A stretch of 64,000 nt of DNA from Macropodus opercularis (GCA_030770545.1 CM061100.1:5587501-5651500); one strand, 5' to 3'. Counted from the stretch's first letter, positions 38,601 through 51,400 are shown. Translations and numbers: made by a program. The notes: generated by a model not told the origin, from the letters alone.

Positions 38601-41021
38601 AAACACAATCTCTCTTTACTGATTAGAGACCTTACGCATGAAAAACATTTTTTTAGCAGTGGACTTAATATGAGGTAATAACTGAGGGGGAGAAATATAT
38701 ATTACAAGAAAGAACAGTGGAGTAGTACTGGCGAAAAGAAAATACGTCAAATACGAAAACTCTTCTGATGTTATTAAATGTACCGCTTTTCAAGCTGTTA
38801 TGTTAAAATGTGAATTGCTTCACCAGCTCCTGAAGGGTAAATGTTTCCACAGACGCCTCTATGGGAACATATCATTTCCAAAGTGCATGTTTTTGTGTTA
38901 TTGAATAAATAAAACCTCATCTTAACTGCGTCCAACGTTATCATTTCCTGGCTCGTCCGTGTGTGTTCGTGCGCCTTTCTGAACACATTTGTAAGACTTT
39001 CTGTTTCTGTCTCACTTTCTCAGTCGGACTTTGTTTCCATCCACCACCTCTCTGGGCAATTTATAACACGATGCATAAATTCAGAACCAATTTTACACCA
39101 CATTGCCTTGGCTTCGCTCTCCAAACACTGCCAGACTCTCACACTCCACATCTAACTCGACTCTCGACCTGTTTAAGTTCACCAGACCGAGAGAATGACT
39201 ACAGCTTTCTCTGTGCCCGTTTTTTTAAACAAACCTAATAGAACTTTTAATCATGTCTAAAATCTTTATGACGCAGGCAAATTCGTATGAATTATGATAT
39301 AATGTTTATGAAGTGAATAAAAGAGGCAATTTCACCTAGCACTGCTCAGCATTTGCCCAGGAGTTATAGCTCTGTGCAGCGAACAAGGAAGAGAAAATAT
39401 GTTGCTCCATCATTTGCAATAAACTACTTTTAATAAGGACTGTTTTAGTTTCTGGAATAAATCTATAACATGCACAACACAATATATAACAATATGCTTT
39501 CCTATAAATAAGCTGCTCTGCACGAAATGTAATCAAACCTTGTTTTTATGTACCACCACACACTACGGCTGGGTGTGGAAAAGCTGCTGCACCAGCTTTT
39601 CATACGTTTACCTGCCGCGGTTTGTTCGTCGTTACAGTTTCTCCAGTTTGTGGCCAGTGTGACGGGCTCCGGTGTGAGCACGGGTCGCCCCCGACTAGGT
39701 ACACACCTGTTACATGTAGTTTCATGGCTGCCTGCCTCCAGTTTTTGCCTGGTGCATCAACCTAACCTGATGTGTTTGAACCTCTTTGAGCAACATGAAC
39801 GTCTGAGCATAGTTGTCTCAGTCTCAGTGGCTTTTCGGGTTGTCTGTCAGAACGCAGCTGGAGCAGACCCCATCAAGGAGATGTTATTTTGCGACAGTTA
39901 TCCTTGTAGTTTTTACCCACCTGTCAACAGGTGAAGCATTTTTTTTTCTCAGTCAAGACAAAATCATTGATTTTCTTTCTGTCTTCTATCCTCTTCCCTC
40001 TCTGGGAGATTAGGAAGTGTAATCACTTTGATCCCAGGGATTATGCAAGCAAAACATATGTACAACCATGAGGAAATGAAATGGATGTTATTAACATAAA
40101 GTGATTTCCTTCTATGCCTGACTAATCACTCAGCTACAAAAAGTGTTTTAGTAATAAACATATTTCAGGCAGACTACATCATTCACGTAAGATTTAGGAT
40201 GTAGATCTAAGCTCTACACACATAAATTAACTTATTTTAGACTAGTTTTGACTTAACGCTGGCAAATCCGTGACATTATCACTTTTTTGGCAGGGAGGTG
40301 TTTTGATGCTGGAAAGGCAAAGCAGTACAAACAAAGCCTCTTAACTCCCACAGCCTCGTTCTTTCTCTCACCCTGACTTCAGCGCAAACACGCACACACA
40401 GGCACATACTCTGGGGATGTGACCCAATACGATTAACAAATTAAGCTCCCAGGACTCAGGAACAAAGGACGAATCACAAACAGTGGCGAAAAGATCAAAG
40501 GAGGAGGGGGAATAGATCAAAATCCAACAGGGAGTATCCAATATGTGAGAATGTGTATGTTTCATAACTTATAGGATGTGAATGTTCACTTAAAAAACCC
40601 ACAGCAGCACAATATTAAACTTGAAGTAACTGTATCACTGTCCTTGCCGTCTGAAATTATTACCGCACTTCCCAAACTGCATCAGCTAAATTTAAACTGC
40701 AGCAATGAACTGATAGAGGTTTATTCTGCACATAGATGTAAAAACACAGCAGAATGCACTGATCTGCATGGTTATCATTTTAATGGAGTTGAAGCCTTTG
40801 GTGCTCCTAGAATATCATCTCACAGTGACCATGGTTTTTCTGCATTGAATAGGTTTCATACACACAATCAGAGATTTCATTTCATATATGGGGAGTCTTT
40901 CATATTATTGGGGAGTCTAAGCGCCGATTTCCTTTTTTTTCAGCATTACTGCATCTGAAACAACGCGATCGCTGACTGATTCTCTCTGTTTCCTTGCACC
41001 CTTTGTCTTTTACAACCTCAG
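29656..41021 (+). other. astn2 intron, 11366 bp
   Basis: The intron runs from GTAGGA to CCTCAG. It holds simple AT-rich and TAA-rich stretches (for example 36487-36524) and the longest open frame in the window, 218 codons at 37728-38384, which I do not accept as a gene. A TAAT-rich stretch at 38161-38260 may be conserved non-coding sequence. No further exon was recognised. Confidence 0.85.
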
Positions 41022-41135
41022 TGCCAGCAACTGGAGGTGTGTTTGGTCCTCAAGGGGAGTCGGGGTCAGAGCCTGAAGATGACAATCAAATGAAGTTTTA
41101 CACGGAGCAGCACAGAGGACGAAGGCGCAGCAAAG
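41022..41135 (+). CDS. astn2: astn2 coding exon: cytoplasmic linker before second helix
   Basis: The acceptor ends in AACCTCAG at 41021 and the donor is AAAG|GTACGT at 41135/41136. Length is 114 nt, phase 1 to phase 1, adding 38 residues. The peptide starts VPATGGVFGPQ, passes through an acidic patch SGSEPEDDNQ, and ends FYTEQHRGRRRSKG. The FYTEQ(Y/H)RxRRRSKG ending is a strong astrotactin signature. Its arginine cluster just before the second membrane helix supports a cytoplasmic position for this linker. The exon is short and could not be recognised from ORF length alone; the call rests on the motif, splice sites and phase agreement with its neighbours. Confidence 0.94.
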
Positions 41136-41784
41136 GTACGTAAACCTAAAGAAGTAACCTCCTTAGTTATTGCATGCAAAAGGAATTAAAGCAAATAAGC
41201 CATTTTGAAAAGTCAATGAATTCAGACTTTGCTCTGGTTGCATTTGAGGAGGAACAATGGAAACACAGCCTATAAGTGAGTGAAATGAGGCTCTGCACAC
41301 AGGAAGTGCGAGCATGGCTGAAAGTAGGAAGGAGTCATGTACGTTCCCAGTGGGGCTTAAAGTGCCGTTCCATGGCACAGCTCAATGACGCACAGAGCAG
41401 ATATATGAGCTGATGCAAATGGAGGCTCGGTGATGAGCAAAGCTGAGTCAAATAACTTGGATGGGAAGCACCATTTTAACTTCCCTTCCCACTATGCGAT
41501 AAATGACAGCAAGGCATGAGTGTGGATTTTACGGCCGTGTGTAGACAAGGATCAGATACAGAGGTATGGTAAAAGACGTTTAGTGATAGATGAAGAGTCA
41601 TTGTCTTACATTTATGAGAATGAATGGAGTCGAGCGCGTTGTGTTGGTTTTTGTAGTTGTGCGTTAGTGACTGGAGCATTTTCAGCTTTTATAATGACAG
41701 ACTAACCTGTAATTACTTCAGTCTTTTTTAAACCCCTTCATTTGAGCAGAGGATACAAACAAAGATTTGCGTGGAAAGTTTTTT

Positions 41785-41805
41785 GTGTGTGTGTGTTTTT
41801 TTTTT
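41785..41805. repeat. Short (GT)n plus T-run tract
   Basis: Six GT units are followed by a run of ten T. Confidence 0.9.
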
Positions 41806-41910
41806 CTTTCCTGCAGTTCTTAGAAAACTTTCCGTTCTTTCTCATTCGTATTTCTCAGCCCTAGAGATCCAGCACTGAAGCAAAGAAATAGATAGATGGA
41901 CTTTTAAGCG

Positions 41911-42020
41911 TGGATATTGAGCCATCCCTCCATTTTCTGAACGTTTATCCTGCCATGGGTCGCGGAGGCGCTCGAACCAATCCCAGCAATGGGGCGAGAG
42001 GCAGCGTTGGATATTGAGCC
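41911..42020 (-). mobile_element. 5'-truncated retrotransposon fragment with 13-bp target-site duplication
   Basis: TGGATATTGAGCC occurs at 41911-41923 and again, identically, at 42008-42020. Between them lie 84 bp (41924-42007). Read on the minus strand these contain CTCTCGCCCC, GCCTCCGCGACCC, AGGATAA and AGAAAATGGAGGGATGG. That is the 3'-end pattern of a very common teleost repeat, which ends in ATGG/GATG units. The GATG tail, 5' truncation and target duplication fit an RTE-type LINE such as Rex3 or a SINE sharing its tail; the family name is from memory and is less certain than the insertion itself. Confidence 0.75.
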
Positions 42021-43611
42021 TTTGTACAAAGATGAAAGGAGGGAAAGTTCATCTGGTAGTTTAAATAATGGGCTCTCAGGCTGGGGCTTTCTAATTGATT
42101 TCACAGGTTCTGATGAAGTCAATCCTGAATTACATTTTCTGCTCTGCACACATACTACATTTAACACATGAGCAATTACACACTTAATTAAAAGTCTGAT
42201 TACAGAAAATGGATGACGGTTCACAAATAAAGATATAGAAGTTGGCGAGAGTGGATGAGATGACGACAAGGTTCTGTTCGAATGAACCCTGAGATTTCAT
42301 CTGATGAAGCTTTGTAGGTAGACATCTAGAGAAGAGATAAAACCCATGGCCATGGAAGTTACAGCCTGTGTGGAAAGGTTTTGCTTCATGTTCTGTATAA
42401 ATGAAGAGAAAATGCTGGAAGAGAAAGGAGTAAATGTCAAAAATGAGCTTTTAGGCTGCTTTTATTTGAGGCTGCCTTGTGTGTTTCTGCTGGTTCGTTG
42501 CTCTTGCATTCGCGTATCTGCCTGTGTGTTTGTGCATGAGCATACAGACTAGGTGTTTGCTTTGTGGCCATAAAGTGTTTGCCACCGTGAGTGCACATGC
42601 TTTTGTCTACTCAGTAGGCTTTTATAGTAATTGAGGGACCCCTTTCACAAGCCCAGTGACACCACCCAAACCCCAGATGGATTAGCTGCTCTGACGCCAG
42701 CGTTGTTTTTGTCCCTTCACAGTATCAGCGACTGTGGTAAACGTGATTCAGTTGGGGCGGATTCATTATCCTAACTTTGTCTGTGTACTGCACCTCTGAA
42801 CTGTTCTGGTTCAGTTCAGTCCAGTTCGCCTTTTGTGACTTCAGCCACATGCTCTCGTCTCTCGCTGCATCAGCAAACATTTGTTCGACCTGCGTCTTCA
42901 CTGAAGCAGCACGTGAATTTCACTGTTTAGATCAAGAAAACAAGAACAAACACCTGCACGGTGCAGGATCTTTCCTGGAACCTGCTCTAGGTTCTGTCTT
43001 CTGACTGTTGCACATGTTCAGAAATAGCGAGGACTTAAAGGTACTAGGGGCAATTTTTAACCAGACAACACCAGTAAATGGTTTAAATCTAATAACGTTT
43101 CCCAGGCCAGCACTACTGCTGCCTGCTCTCTCTCTCACACATCCCAGTAAACCTGATTTCAACATGCCAGCCTCTCTCCCGTGATAAATATCACCAGACA
43201 GAGGTTAAGCAGCTAATTTTATCCTCTATATGCTGGCTTGGAAATGGGAGCCTTGACAGAGGCAAAGGGCAACCAAAACAACCAATCTATAACCCTGTCA
43301 GTGGCAATAAGACCATACATCACACGGGCAAATGATTGGGGTCCGTCCTGAAGAATCGCTGGCGTTCAGTCATATTTTACTCACTCAAGCCAAGCCGGGG
43401 TAGACTCATCAATCAGACGTCCAATTAAACATGTTTTTAAGGATTTAGAGACTGCATATTAGACAGAGTACAGGTCTAGAGTCTTAGGTTTGTGTTATGT
43501 TGGATGTTAAAACACAATGATATGCAAAAAAAACCCAAACATGATCAAAACAAACAAACCTCTGTTAAACTGTCACATTTACCGTGTTTTTTTCCCATTT
43601 TCTACCTCTAG

Positions 43612-43758
43612 GCTACTCACACAGTCCCCTCAATAAGGTCACCCTGACGTTGATTACCATCAGCACGTGTGTCATTGCCATTGTCTATGCTACGCAAGAC
43701 TCCTGTCCCCTCACTGTCAAGGTTACGCTCCATGTGCCAGAGCATTTTGTTGCAGACG
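43612..43758 (+). CDS. astn2: astn2 coding exon: second transmembrane helix and start of C-terminal ectodomain
   Basis: The acceptor ends in ACCTCTAG at 43611 and the donor is GACG|GTAAGT at 43758/43759. Length is 147 nt, phase 1 to phase 1, adding 49 residues. After a short polar stretch (GYSHSPLNK), residues VTLTLITISTCVIAIVYA (43638-43691) form the second membrane helix. TQDSCPLTVKVTLHVPEHF follows; LTVKVTLHVPEHF is an almost invariant family motif. Published work on astrotactins reports cleavage by signal peptidase at the end of this helix, with the two fragments held by disulfides. The V-Y-A ending meets the small-residue rule at -3 and -1. The cysteine of QDSC is a candidate for disulfide pairing. 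Confidence 0.95.
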
Positions 43759-46700
43759 GTAAGTGCTAAATATGCATTAGATCTAGACAGAATCTCCAAG
43801 CAAAGTAAATATTGAAGAAACGCTCATGCTTACTCACTTAACCGCTCACCTGCACAGCTTAATAGAAACCACGCCACTTATTCCATAGCTGCAGAAAGGC
43901 CTGGTCACTGACAAGGAAACAAATGAGTTAGAATGAAAAGTTGGTGAGGAACACTTTCAGCTCTGTGACATTAACATTGTCATGTCATGTGCCTACACCA
44001 GCCATGGGACATGTTGAGCTTTGTTTTTGCTAAACAAAGGCTTTGATTTGTGAAAAATGTTTATAGCTGGTATCCATCACGGTGCAGTTGTTTGTATTCA
44101 TAATTAGAAACACTTTTCTTTCAAGTAGCACGTTGCATGGATGACTGTCAAGCAGCCCCATGCCGTTGTTGAGTGGTTAAAGCATTATGTAATGTGTGTA
44201 TTTACTGTTGTTAGAGACGGCTAATGGACGTGGGACGGCTCTGTGTGCATCCTCTGTTTCTGTTTACAAATGGCTGGCAGTAAAATTTCCACCCCTTCGA
44301 CTGTGATTTGTGATTTTCAATTTCAGTGTTTTTCAGTGTCAGAGTCCCCTCTGCACTCACATCCATCCAACACAAAGGTAAATCATGCAGGAAGCAAGCA
44401 AAAGTCAAGACAATAAAACCCACACAGTGAAAGCCGCCGGTAAAAAAAAACAAGATTGATCCTCTCCTGAGTGATGGAGCAACGTTTGGAGCCATCACAC
44501 TGATGAGGAGCAGGGTGCTCAAAAGATGATTGTTCTTTGCTTTTGCACCGGGGACTTTTGTTGGGCAGACTCTATAACCGGAGGAACTGTGGATCAGGGT
44601 ACTAACCACTTGTCTCCTCGCCTCCTCAGGGTAATGTTCATTTTGAATCGGTTTACTGTAGCTTCCAATGAGGCGTCTGTGCACGTGAAGGACGCCGCTG
44701 TGCTGCTTAACCAGACCCCAGCCTTCCTCCAGCTCCATTTTCATCCACTACTTTTTCCTACTACAGCTGCATGTTGAACGGTGTTCTATTATGTATAAGC
44801 CACCAGAATTCACAGGGTGCGTGTATGTTAATAGTTGGGCTCCCAGAACCTTTGTATTACAGCTAAAGGTCTTGACTTGAGACAGAAAAGAATAACAAAA
44901 TAAGATACATAATATTACCACAAAATATTTATATGTATGTATATAAACTTTCAAAAATCATCAAGCACAGGAGCATAAAAGTCCAGTCATCTGGAGTCAT
45001 TCTTTAATTTCTTATTGGCAGCTGGCTTCACATATTGGCAAGACACCACAGTACAAATTGCACTTGGAGAAGAGAAAGGCCAAAATGGAAAATGTGCAAG
45101 AAGTTAACTGACGTAAAAGGCAGTAAAGAGCGGAGCCAATTTAACTAATGATTGCCATATCTCAGAAAACACTGGATTCACTTATCAGTCGATCAGCTGC
45201 TCTCACCGCCAGGGCCTCATTTCTAGTCCTCCCACACACCTACAATAACAAGTGGAACAGTACACAAGACTTCCACAGTCTAGTCTCCAGCCACAATACG
45301 AAGAGGAAAAGAAGCAAAGGCTGTGTGTTGTGCTGTGGTTCTACAGTGACAGCCTTCCCCTGCGGTAGCCACATCATTCCAATTACAGTGTGCACACATT
45401 GTGTTCCGATGAGCAGGACATTCCTATCATGCAACTCAAAACGATGCCGTCCGTCCATCTGCAGTGAGAGTGAAGGATGTTTTCTACTCAGTGCGCAGTG
45501 AAAAATCAATATGAACGCGTGAACTCGCTGCAGACTGGTCCTGCTGCTAATCAGCCAAGTTTACAATGAAAACCATGAGAACTGGAAAAAATCTGTTGGC
45601 TCCTCGAGCTTAGCTTTGACCTGGCGTCATGTTTGAAGGAAAATATCCAACTGTACTATGGTACTTTATGAGTAATTAATTTTATTTCCTACTACAGCTT
45701 TTTAATAGGAATGTAAATTCTCCTATTTCTATAATGTTTTTTTTCCCCTTTGGGCAGTTCATCCTTATAATTAGAGTTATAATAAGGGTTTATAGATCTT
45801 TAATGCTGTTGTTGTTCTGCACACTGTGTACGATGCACGTACTGGAAAAAAGCGAACACCTGAGGCAGAGCAGAGGTGATAAACCACAGCTTAACCTCGT
45901 ACTCTGGCAGGCATACAGTCGGCTGTAAGCAGGCACTCGGAGCAAACAAACAAATCCAACAGATAAACAGTTAGAACACAACAAATCCAAACCGGTGAGT
46001 CACGTTCAAAGTGTATGTTAAGTCTGAGCAGGAACGGGCAGGAAGGAAAATGGAGGAAATATAGCTCTATAGCTGCAAGGAGTCACTCATGATCTCATGC
46101 GAGCGGCTCGCTGTAAATGACTCTGTGTGCTGGTAAAATAACGAGTGATGGGAGGCAGCTGAGGAGACAAGAGACAAGGTCAGGCATCAGTATGTGAAGT
46201 AAACTCAGCAGAGGCGACTGGTCGACAGGTGAAACACGGCAGCGGAGAGCGGAACAAGAAAAAGCACCGGAGCTGTAGAAAAACATGAAGGTACATAAGA
46301 GGAGGAGCAGAACCGCAGCGGAGCAGCAGGGCTGTTCAGTCAGCGCTGACACCAGTATAGCTTATTAAATACGTGTTATTATGCGCGTCGTATACTTTCA
46401 TTTTCTTTGTAATTTTGAGGACGTTATGTAACAGGCGTGAACTCAATGACTGCATTTTATGTTTAACCGATGTTTTTAATCATCAGCTGCTTCTCGTCTC
46501 ATGAACGTAGAACGTAGGTTACAGATGATTCACAATTGTACAGCAGTAATAACATCCAGCAAACAGACAAATGCAAAAACGCAGTAAGAAATTATCTTTA
46601 TACTTTAGTTTATGTGTGGGGAAAAAAATCAAGTTGAATCTTTTTATTTGGAAGCAGCAGCATATAAATGAAAACACTTCAACACTTCAGATAAAGTGTT

Positions 46701-48289
46701 CGATGGCAAAGGCTGTTTCATATTTATGATTATTATTTTTTTATTCTTTGGGAGTGACATTCATGGTTCTGCTGGATGGGCGCAGGTTTAATCAACACTG
46801 CAGTCGTGCCACTAATCTTCAGTGCTTTCTGTTTCACCCACCGTATGTTCCCAAAAACGGTTCAAAGGGGATTCATCCAAAAAATAAAACCATTCTCCGA
46901 GTCTCTCACTCTGAGTTCACAATATTCAGCGCAAAACTGCCAGTAATCAGCAATGTTCTTATCGCTCAGGAGGGTTTCTTTACGGGTTGTACAGAAACCC
47001 ACCATAATCTAACAATTGCCTCCTCGCTGTGTGAGCTGGAGCCATTAGATTTCTCCAACTTCTCAGCAAATAAGGGTGGCTGGCACTTCTGTTCTCTAAA
47101 CTGCAGCAGTGCGGCAAAAGGCCGTGTTACGCTCACCTTTGGTCAGCCTGACCCAGCAGATGCTTTTACTCATTCTTTTCTTCACAGGTCTGTGTGTGTG
47201 CAGCTCTTTTGTCATTTTGCCTGGTCTGGGATTTGTTATTTCCAAAAGCAGCAGGCCGTTGTTTCTTAATACATATATCCACGTTTGTGCTGATTATTAA
47301 TGTGCACCGTATAGAAGTTTCACGTTTCCAGGTCTTCCTGAGGTTCAGCATCCATGTTGTCGGTCTGTCGAGTCTAGAAGACTTGCTCCAACTTGTTAGG
47401 TAGTCAAAAAGTAAAAGTGTATTGTTGTCAGCTTGCTGTCTCTGTATGATGCCTTCCTGTCAAAATGAAAAGAAGCAGCTGGTGTGTGTAGGAGGAGGCA
47501 AATTATCGTCTGTTCTATCAGGAATTCTGATATAAAATGTTAAAAACAACAGCACAGTCTAATAACAGAGGCTTGAGACATTGTATTATCTGCTGCACAT
47601 TGAAAGGGCAAATTATTTTTGGTTGGTCGTTTCTTCTGAGTGGTGAATTTTGTTCGGTGTCTCAGATTTAATGTCTGGCTACTGTCCAAGCCTCGTCATC
47701 TGTATTAATCCTCTGTTTGGAAAACCAGCACGGAGACCAGTGCGATCAGGTTTTATCCCCATAAAACACGCTCGTGTTTTTTTAATTTCGCCAAATGCTA
47801 TACCACAATTATAGCACAATATAGCTATAAGAATCTCTGTGCTCATCAGAGAGCTGCAGAACAGTCTCCCACCGGTCCCTTTGGAAACAAAAGTCATTGG
47901 CATCAATTAGGGATAATCTTGTTCAGTGATCAGAGTTTAACGATTGGTCTGGGAGCAATAAAAAAGAAAGGTAAGTCAGCGTCAATGAGCATTTACTGAT
48001 TGACTTGTGAAACCCTTTTAGCCCCTCTACTGCAATTACCAAGGAAATCCCATCAATACACACATTATAGGTCTTAATTTTCTCATTTAAATTCAGCCTA
48101 GTCAGGGTGGGAATTGAAATTACAGTGGAAACAAAAGAATTAGCTACTTTCCAATTGATTTTGCAACAGTACCAGGAAAAAAAGCTTTTGCAAATACCAA
48201 ACCGTGCTTATTAATGGAGTGTTTTGTTTTGTTTTTTTCATTTCCTTGTTTATTTTTAAGGACAGAATAATTTTACTCTGTTTTTGCAG
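43759..48289 (+). other. astn2 intron, 4531 bp
   Basis: The intron runs from GTAAGT to TTGCAG. It contains chance open frames of 177 codons (minus, 44211-44744) and 173 codons (plus, 46748-47269) with no recognisable domain. The stretch at 48001-48170 near the 3' end has the look of conserved non-coding sequence. No exon was recognised. Confidence 0.87.
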
Positions 48290-48457
48290 GAAGCAGTTTT
48301 GTGGTGAGCATGGGCAGCTTCCTGGATGTCTCCAATTGGCTGAACCCAGCCAAGCTTACACTCTACTATCAGACCAATTCATCCACACAATGGGTTCGTG
48401 ACTACTGTGGCCAGAGGACCACTGAGCCCTGTGAGCAGATTTGTGACCAGGACACAG
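48290..48457 (+). CDS. astn2: astn2 coding exon: ectodomain and first half of EGF-like module
   Basis: The acceptor is TTTTTGCAG at 48289 and the donor is ACAG|GTTAGT at 48457/48458. Length is 168 nt, phase 1 to phase 1, adding 56 residues. The peptide opens GSSFVVSMGSFLDVSNWLNP, then AKLTLYYQ, which matches ASTN2 (GSSFVVSEGS) better than ASTN1. A sequon N-S-S sits in YYQTNSSTQW; mammalian ASTN2 also has a sequon at this place by memory. The exon ends DYCGQRTTEPCEQICDQDTG, giving the first three cysteines of an EGF-like module completed by the next exon. The segment should be extracellular. Confidence 0.95.
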
Positions 48458-51400
48458 GTTAGTGTGTGCGCACACACATGTGCACAAACTGGGCTCTATC
48501 AAGAAACTACGGTGTCACAGTTGCAGCCGTCGCACAAAATCTTACACATGTACAGTATATGAATAACATCAATGCACACGTGCGATCATTAAATAACTTA
48601 GACAGTCTTCACAAATTAGAACATGATGGGGCAGAACTGATGACAGTGACTTCAGTGAAAATTCAGGTACGCTGCTTAGAAATAGCGTTTTAACGATCTC
48701 CTGCAGGAGCTGTAGGAAAAAAGTGGCTTTTGATCCTCTTTTATGTTCTGATAATTGCACAGATTTCAAAACCCAGGATGAGAAGGAAGTAAAGGACAGG
48801 TCTTCTTTCTACTGGGTCACCTTCATAAAAGTGTTTCTGATTTACTCTTCTAGAGGATGTGATCACATAAAATAACAGCAATATGATTTATATTAATGAA
48901 AAGAATTATTTTATAATTTCTTTGCATTAATGATAAACGTTTTTTGGGGTTTGTTGAATTGTATTTGTTAGGCTTGCTCAGAAGACGTTAAGTTGCTTTC
49001 CTGATTCAGCCGTTGCTTAAATGCAACCAGTTTGAGTCAACGCATCATGCGCCAAGATTGACAACAGCATTGCTAGTGTGAGCAGAGCTTGTTGCCCCAT
49101 CCAGGTAAAAAAACAGCAGCCGTGCACAGAATCAGCTGCTGTACCTACCTGTGCAGCGTGATAGCATTTATCTTACCTAGTGGCGTGGCTCCCTGGGGCT
49201 TTACGTGCTCAGCCAGATAAAGTCTAAGCTTATTAGAAAGGCTTACATACGTCCTGTAATGTATGTGAAGTTTATGTCAGTGTGTCAGCCGCGTGCTGAT
49301 GCATAATGCATTGCAGCTCCTGACACTTGAGTCAGGCAGAGCACATGTAGATGACTAAGATGGCGGCGGCCTCTATGTGTTCATGCGCGGACCTCCCTAC
49401 GTTCAGCGTTCTGCCTCCATTAGCATCTCTGCCTTCCTCTGTCGGCTCGTCTCCCTCCATTTATGTCTCTTTTCATCTGTCTTTTTCAGCAGCAAATGAT
49501 TTGATCAGTAATTGTCCTCAAGGATGTTGTATCTCCTCAGGGCAACCGCATCCGTCCGGGGCTAAATGCTGAAGCGCCAATGATGTTCTTCAGAACTGCT
49601 TTCTGTTTCTATTACTGTCCTCTAGTATGGATCTCTGAAACCTGAACAATAGCTCTCAACAACGATTCGCTCCACAGTTGTTCTTGAAGACAGCGTATCT
49701 AAACTTCTCGCTCCCTAGGCTCTGACCGCAGCAATAAGCAGGGCAGGTGTTTTTAGCATTTGACGCACCACAGGAAAACACCTGCTTGAGCAAGTCTCGG
49801 TTAAACGTAGAAAAAAAACGAAATCAGTGGAAGACATGCTGGACTGGTGGCATTTAAAAATGTAACTGAAATATCTGACAAACATTTGTTTTTACTAACA
49901 ATGTAATGTATAAATTGCCTTCAGCATCTCTCATCAGAACCTCATAAAGAAGCTGTGAAGCTCCTTCGCTTCCTTTGTTTCCTTCACTAGAAATGATGGT
50001 TCCCTGGCTCCTTGAACTTTATCTAATTGGAAATGCATCTGCCAGGTTCCAGACTTTAACCCTGTTATACCCTTCCAGTCGACATGGGCTGCACTTATAT
50101 ACACAACCACATAGATACACAGACGCAGTATGGGAAACATGCAACCGTTTTGTTGAATCCAAGGTCTTTGGACAGAACGATTTCTCCCCGTGGAGATTTT
50201 ATTCAAGTCATAAATATGCATTTGCAAAAACAATAATTCTTCTCATAGCATGAGCTTGAAAGGAGGGAATCGGTGTAAAGAAACATGTTATTCACGATGT
50301 TTGGTCTCCAGTGAACTGTTTTACACTTCTTCAATGATGATAAGAAAGGGAAAAGAGAGGATGACACACATTTTATTGGAATTCTGCATCTATCTGTGCA
50401 TCTGTGCACAAATCTGGTGTAGTGTAACAGTTAGATAGTTGTTGTCATCAAATGGCCATTTTTAATCACAGGTGATTAACTGAATTAGGCCGAGAGCATG
50501 TTCTAATGGGTCAACTCACTCAGTTCGTGCACTCAAGGCCAAACATCCATGGCAACATTCAGTTTCACTCACAATGTGTCAAACATTTCCATTTGGACGA
50601 CTAAGAGATGCACTAGTACCCGTTTAAGCTCCTCTCCTCAGTCACAGCCTGTGTTTTAATACACCTGACTTCTACGCAGAGAAACCGCCGTGCAGAGCTG
50701 ATGCTGGCGAGTAAAGGTTAGTTAATCTAGCAGAATGTGTAATCAAGCAGACGTATCTCCCCTTGATAATTGCTTGATCCTCCCTTAAATGGATTTGCAT
50801 GAAGGAGAGAGACACACTTTGCTGATTGCGCGCAGACAGTGTCGTTTCAGGCAAAATGTTCTTCTAGGCTGGTGCACTTGGTTTGAAACAAGGTGCAAAA
50901 GAGGTAAACATGAAACCTCTGTAGCCTTCAGCGCAGTGACTGGCATCACCTGCACTGAATCTCATCAGACGGTGCAAGTACAACCCTTCATTCATAAGTG
51001 GGAGCAGTTTCCGTGTTTAATGCTTTAGTTTGCGTATTTGGTTCAGTTTTAAAGAGCCCAAAGCCCAACTCCTCTGACTTCTGGTTCCACTGGTAAAGGG
51101 CTAAATTATTAATAATGTGTTATATATATATTATATATTTTTTTCAAAGTATACTAAAAATCTGTTGACTTTTTGCACTACTGCCACATAACACAGCGTA
51201 GTTAGATGTAGTGGTTACGGTCACTGTGCGTGAGCCAGGGTAAACTCTGGACAGGTCACCACTTCAGCGTGTACCACATATATTGATATGGATTGTCAAT
51301 AATTAACTTACTGAGCCATGAAGGAAAGGTTAATCCTAATTACATGTATGTCATGTATGACCTTTAACTGGATTCTCACATTGTTAAATAGTTTGTCTAT

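Larger units (their letters stand above)
41136..43611 (+). other. astn2 intron, 2476 bp
   Basis: The intron runs from GTACGT to CTCTAG. It holds a short GT/T tract at 41785-41805 and an 84-bp retrotransposon fragment with target-site duplications at 41911-42020, listed separately. Nothing coding was seen. Confidence 0.88.

Noticed and set aside
44211..44744. Open frame of 177 codons on the minus strand
   Set aside because: No domain, signal peptide or plausible gene context is visible, and the composition is like the surrounding intron.
46748..47269. Open frame of 173 codons on the + strand, with several Cys and Asn-x-Ser/Thr sites
   Set aside because: I considered it as a secreted-protein exon, but it has no recognisable family and no convincing splice sites in a matching phase. 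The start has no signal peptide.
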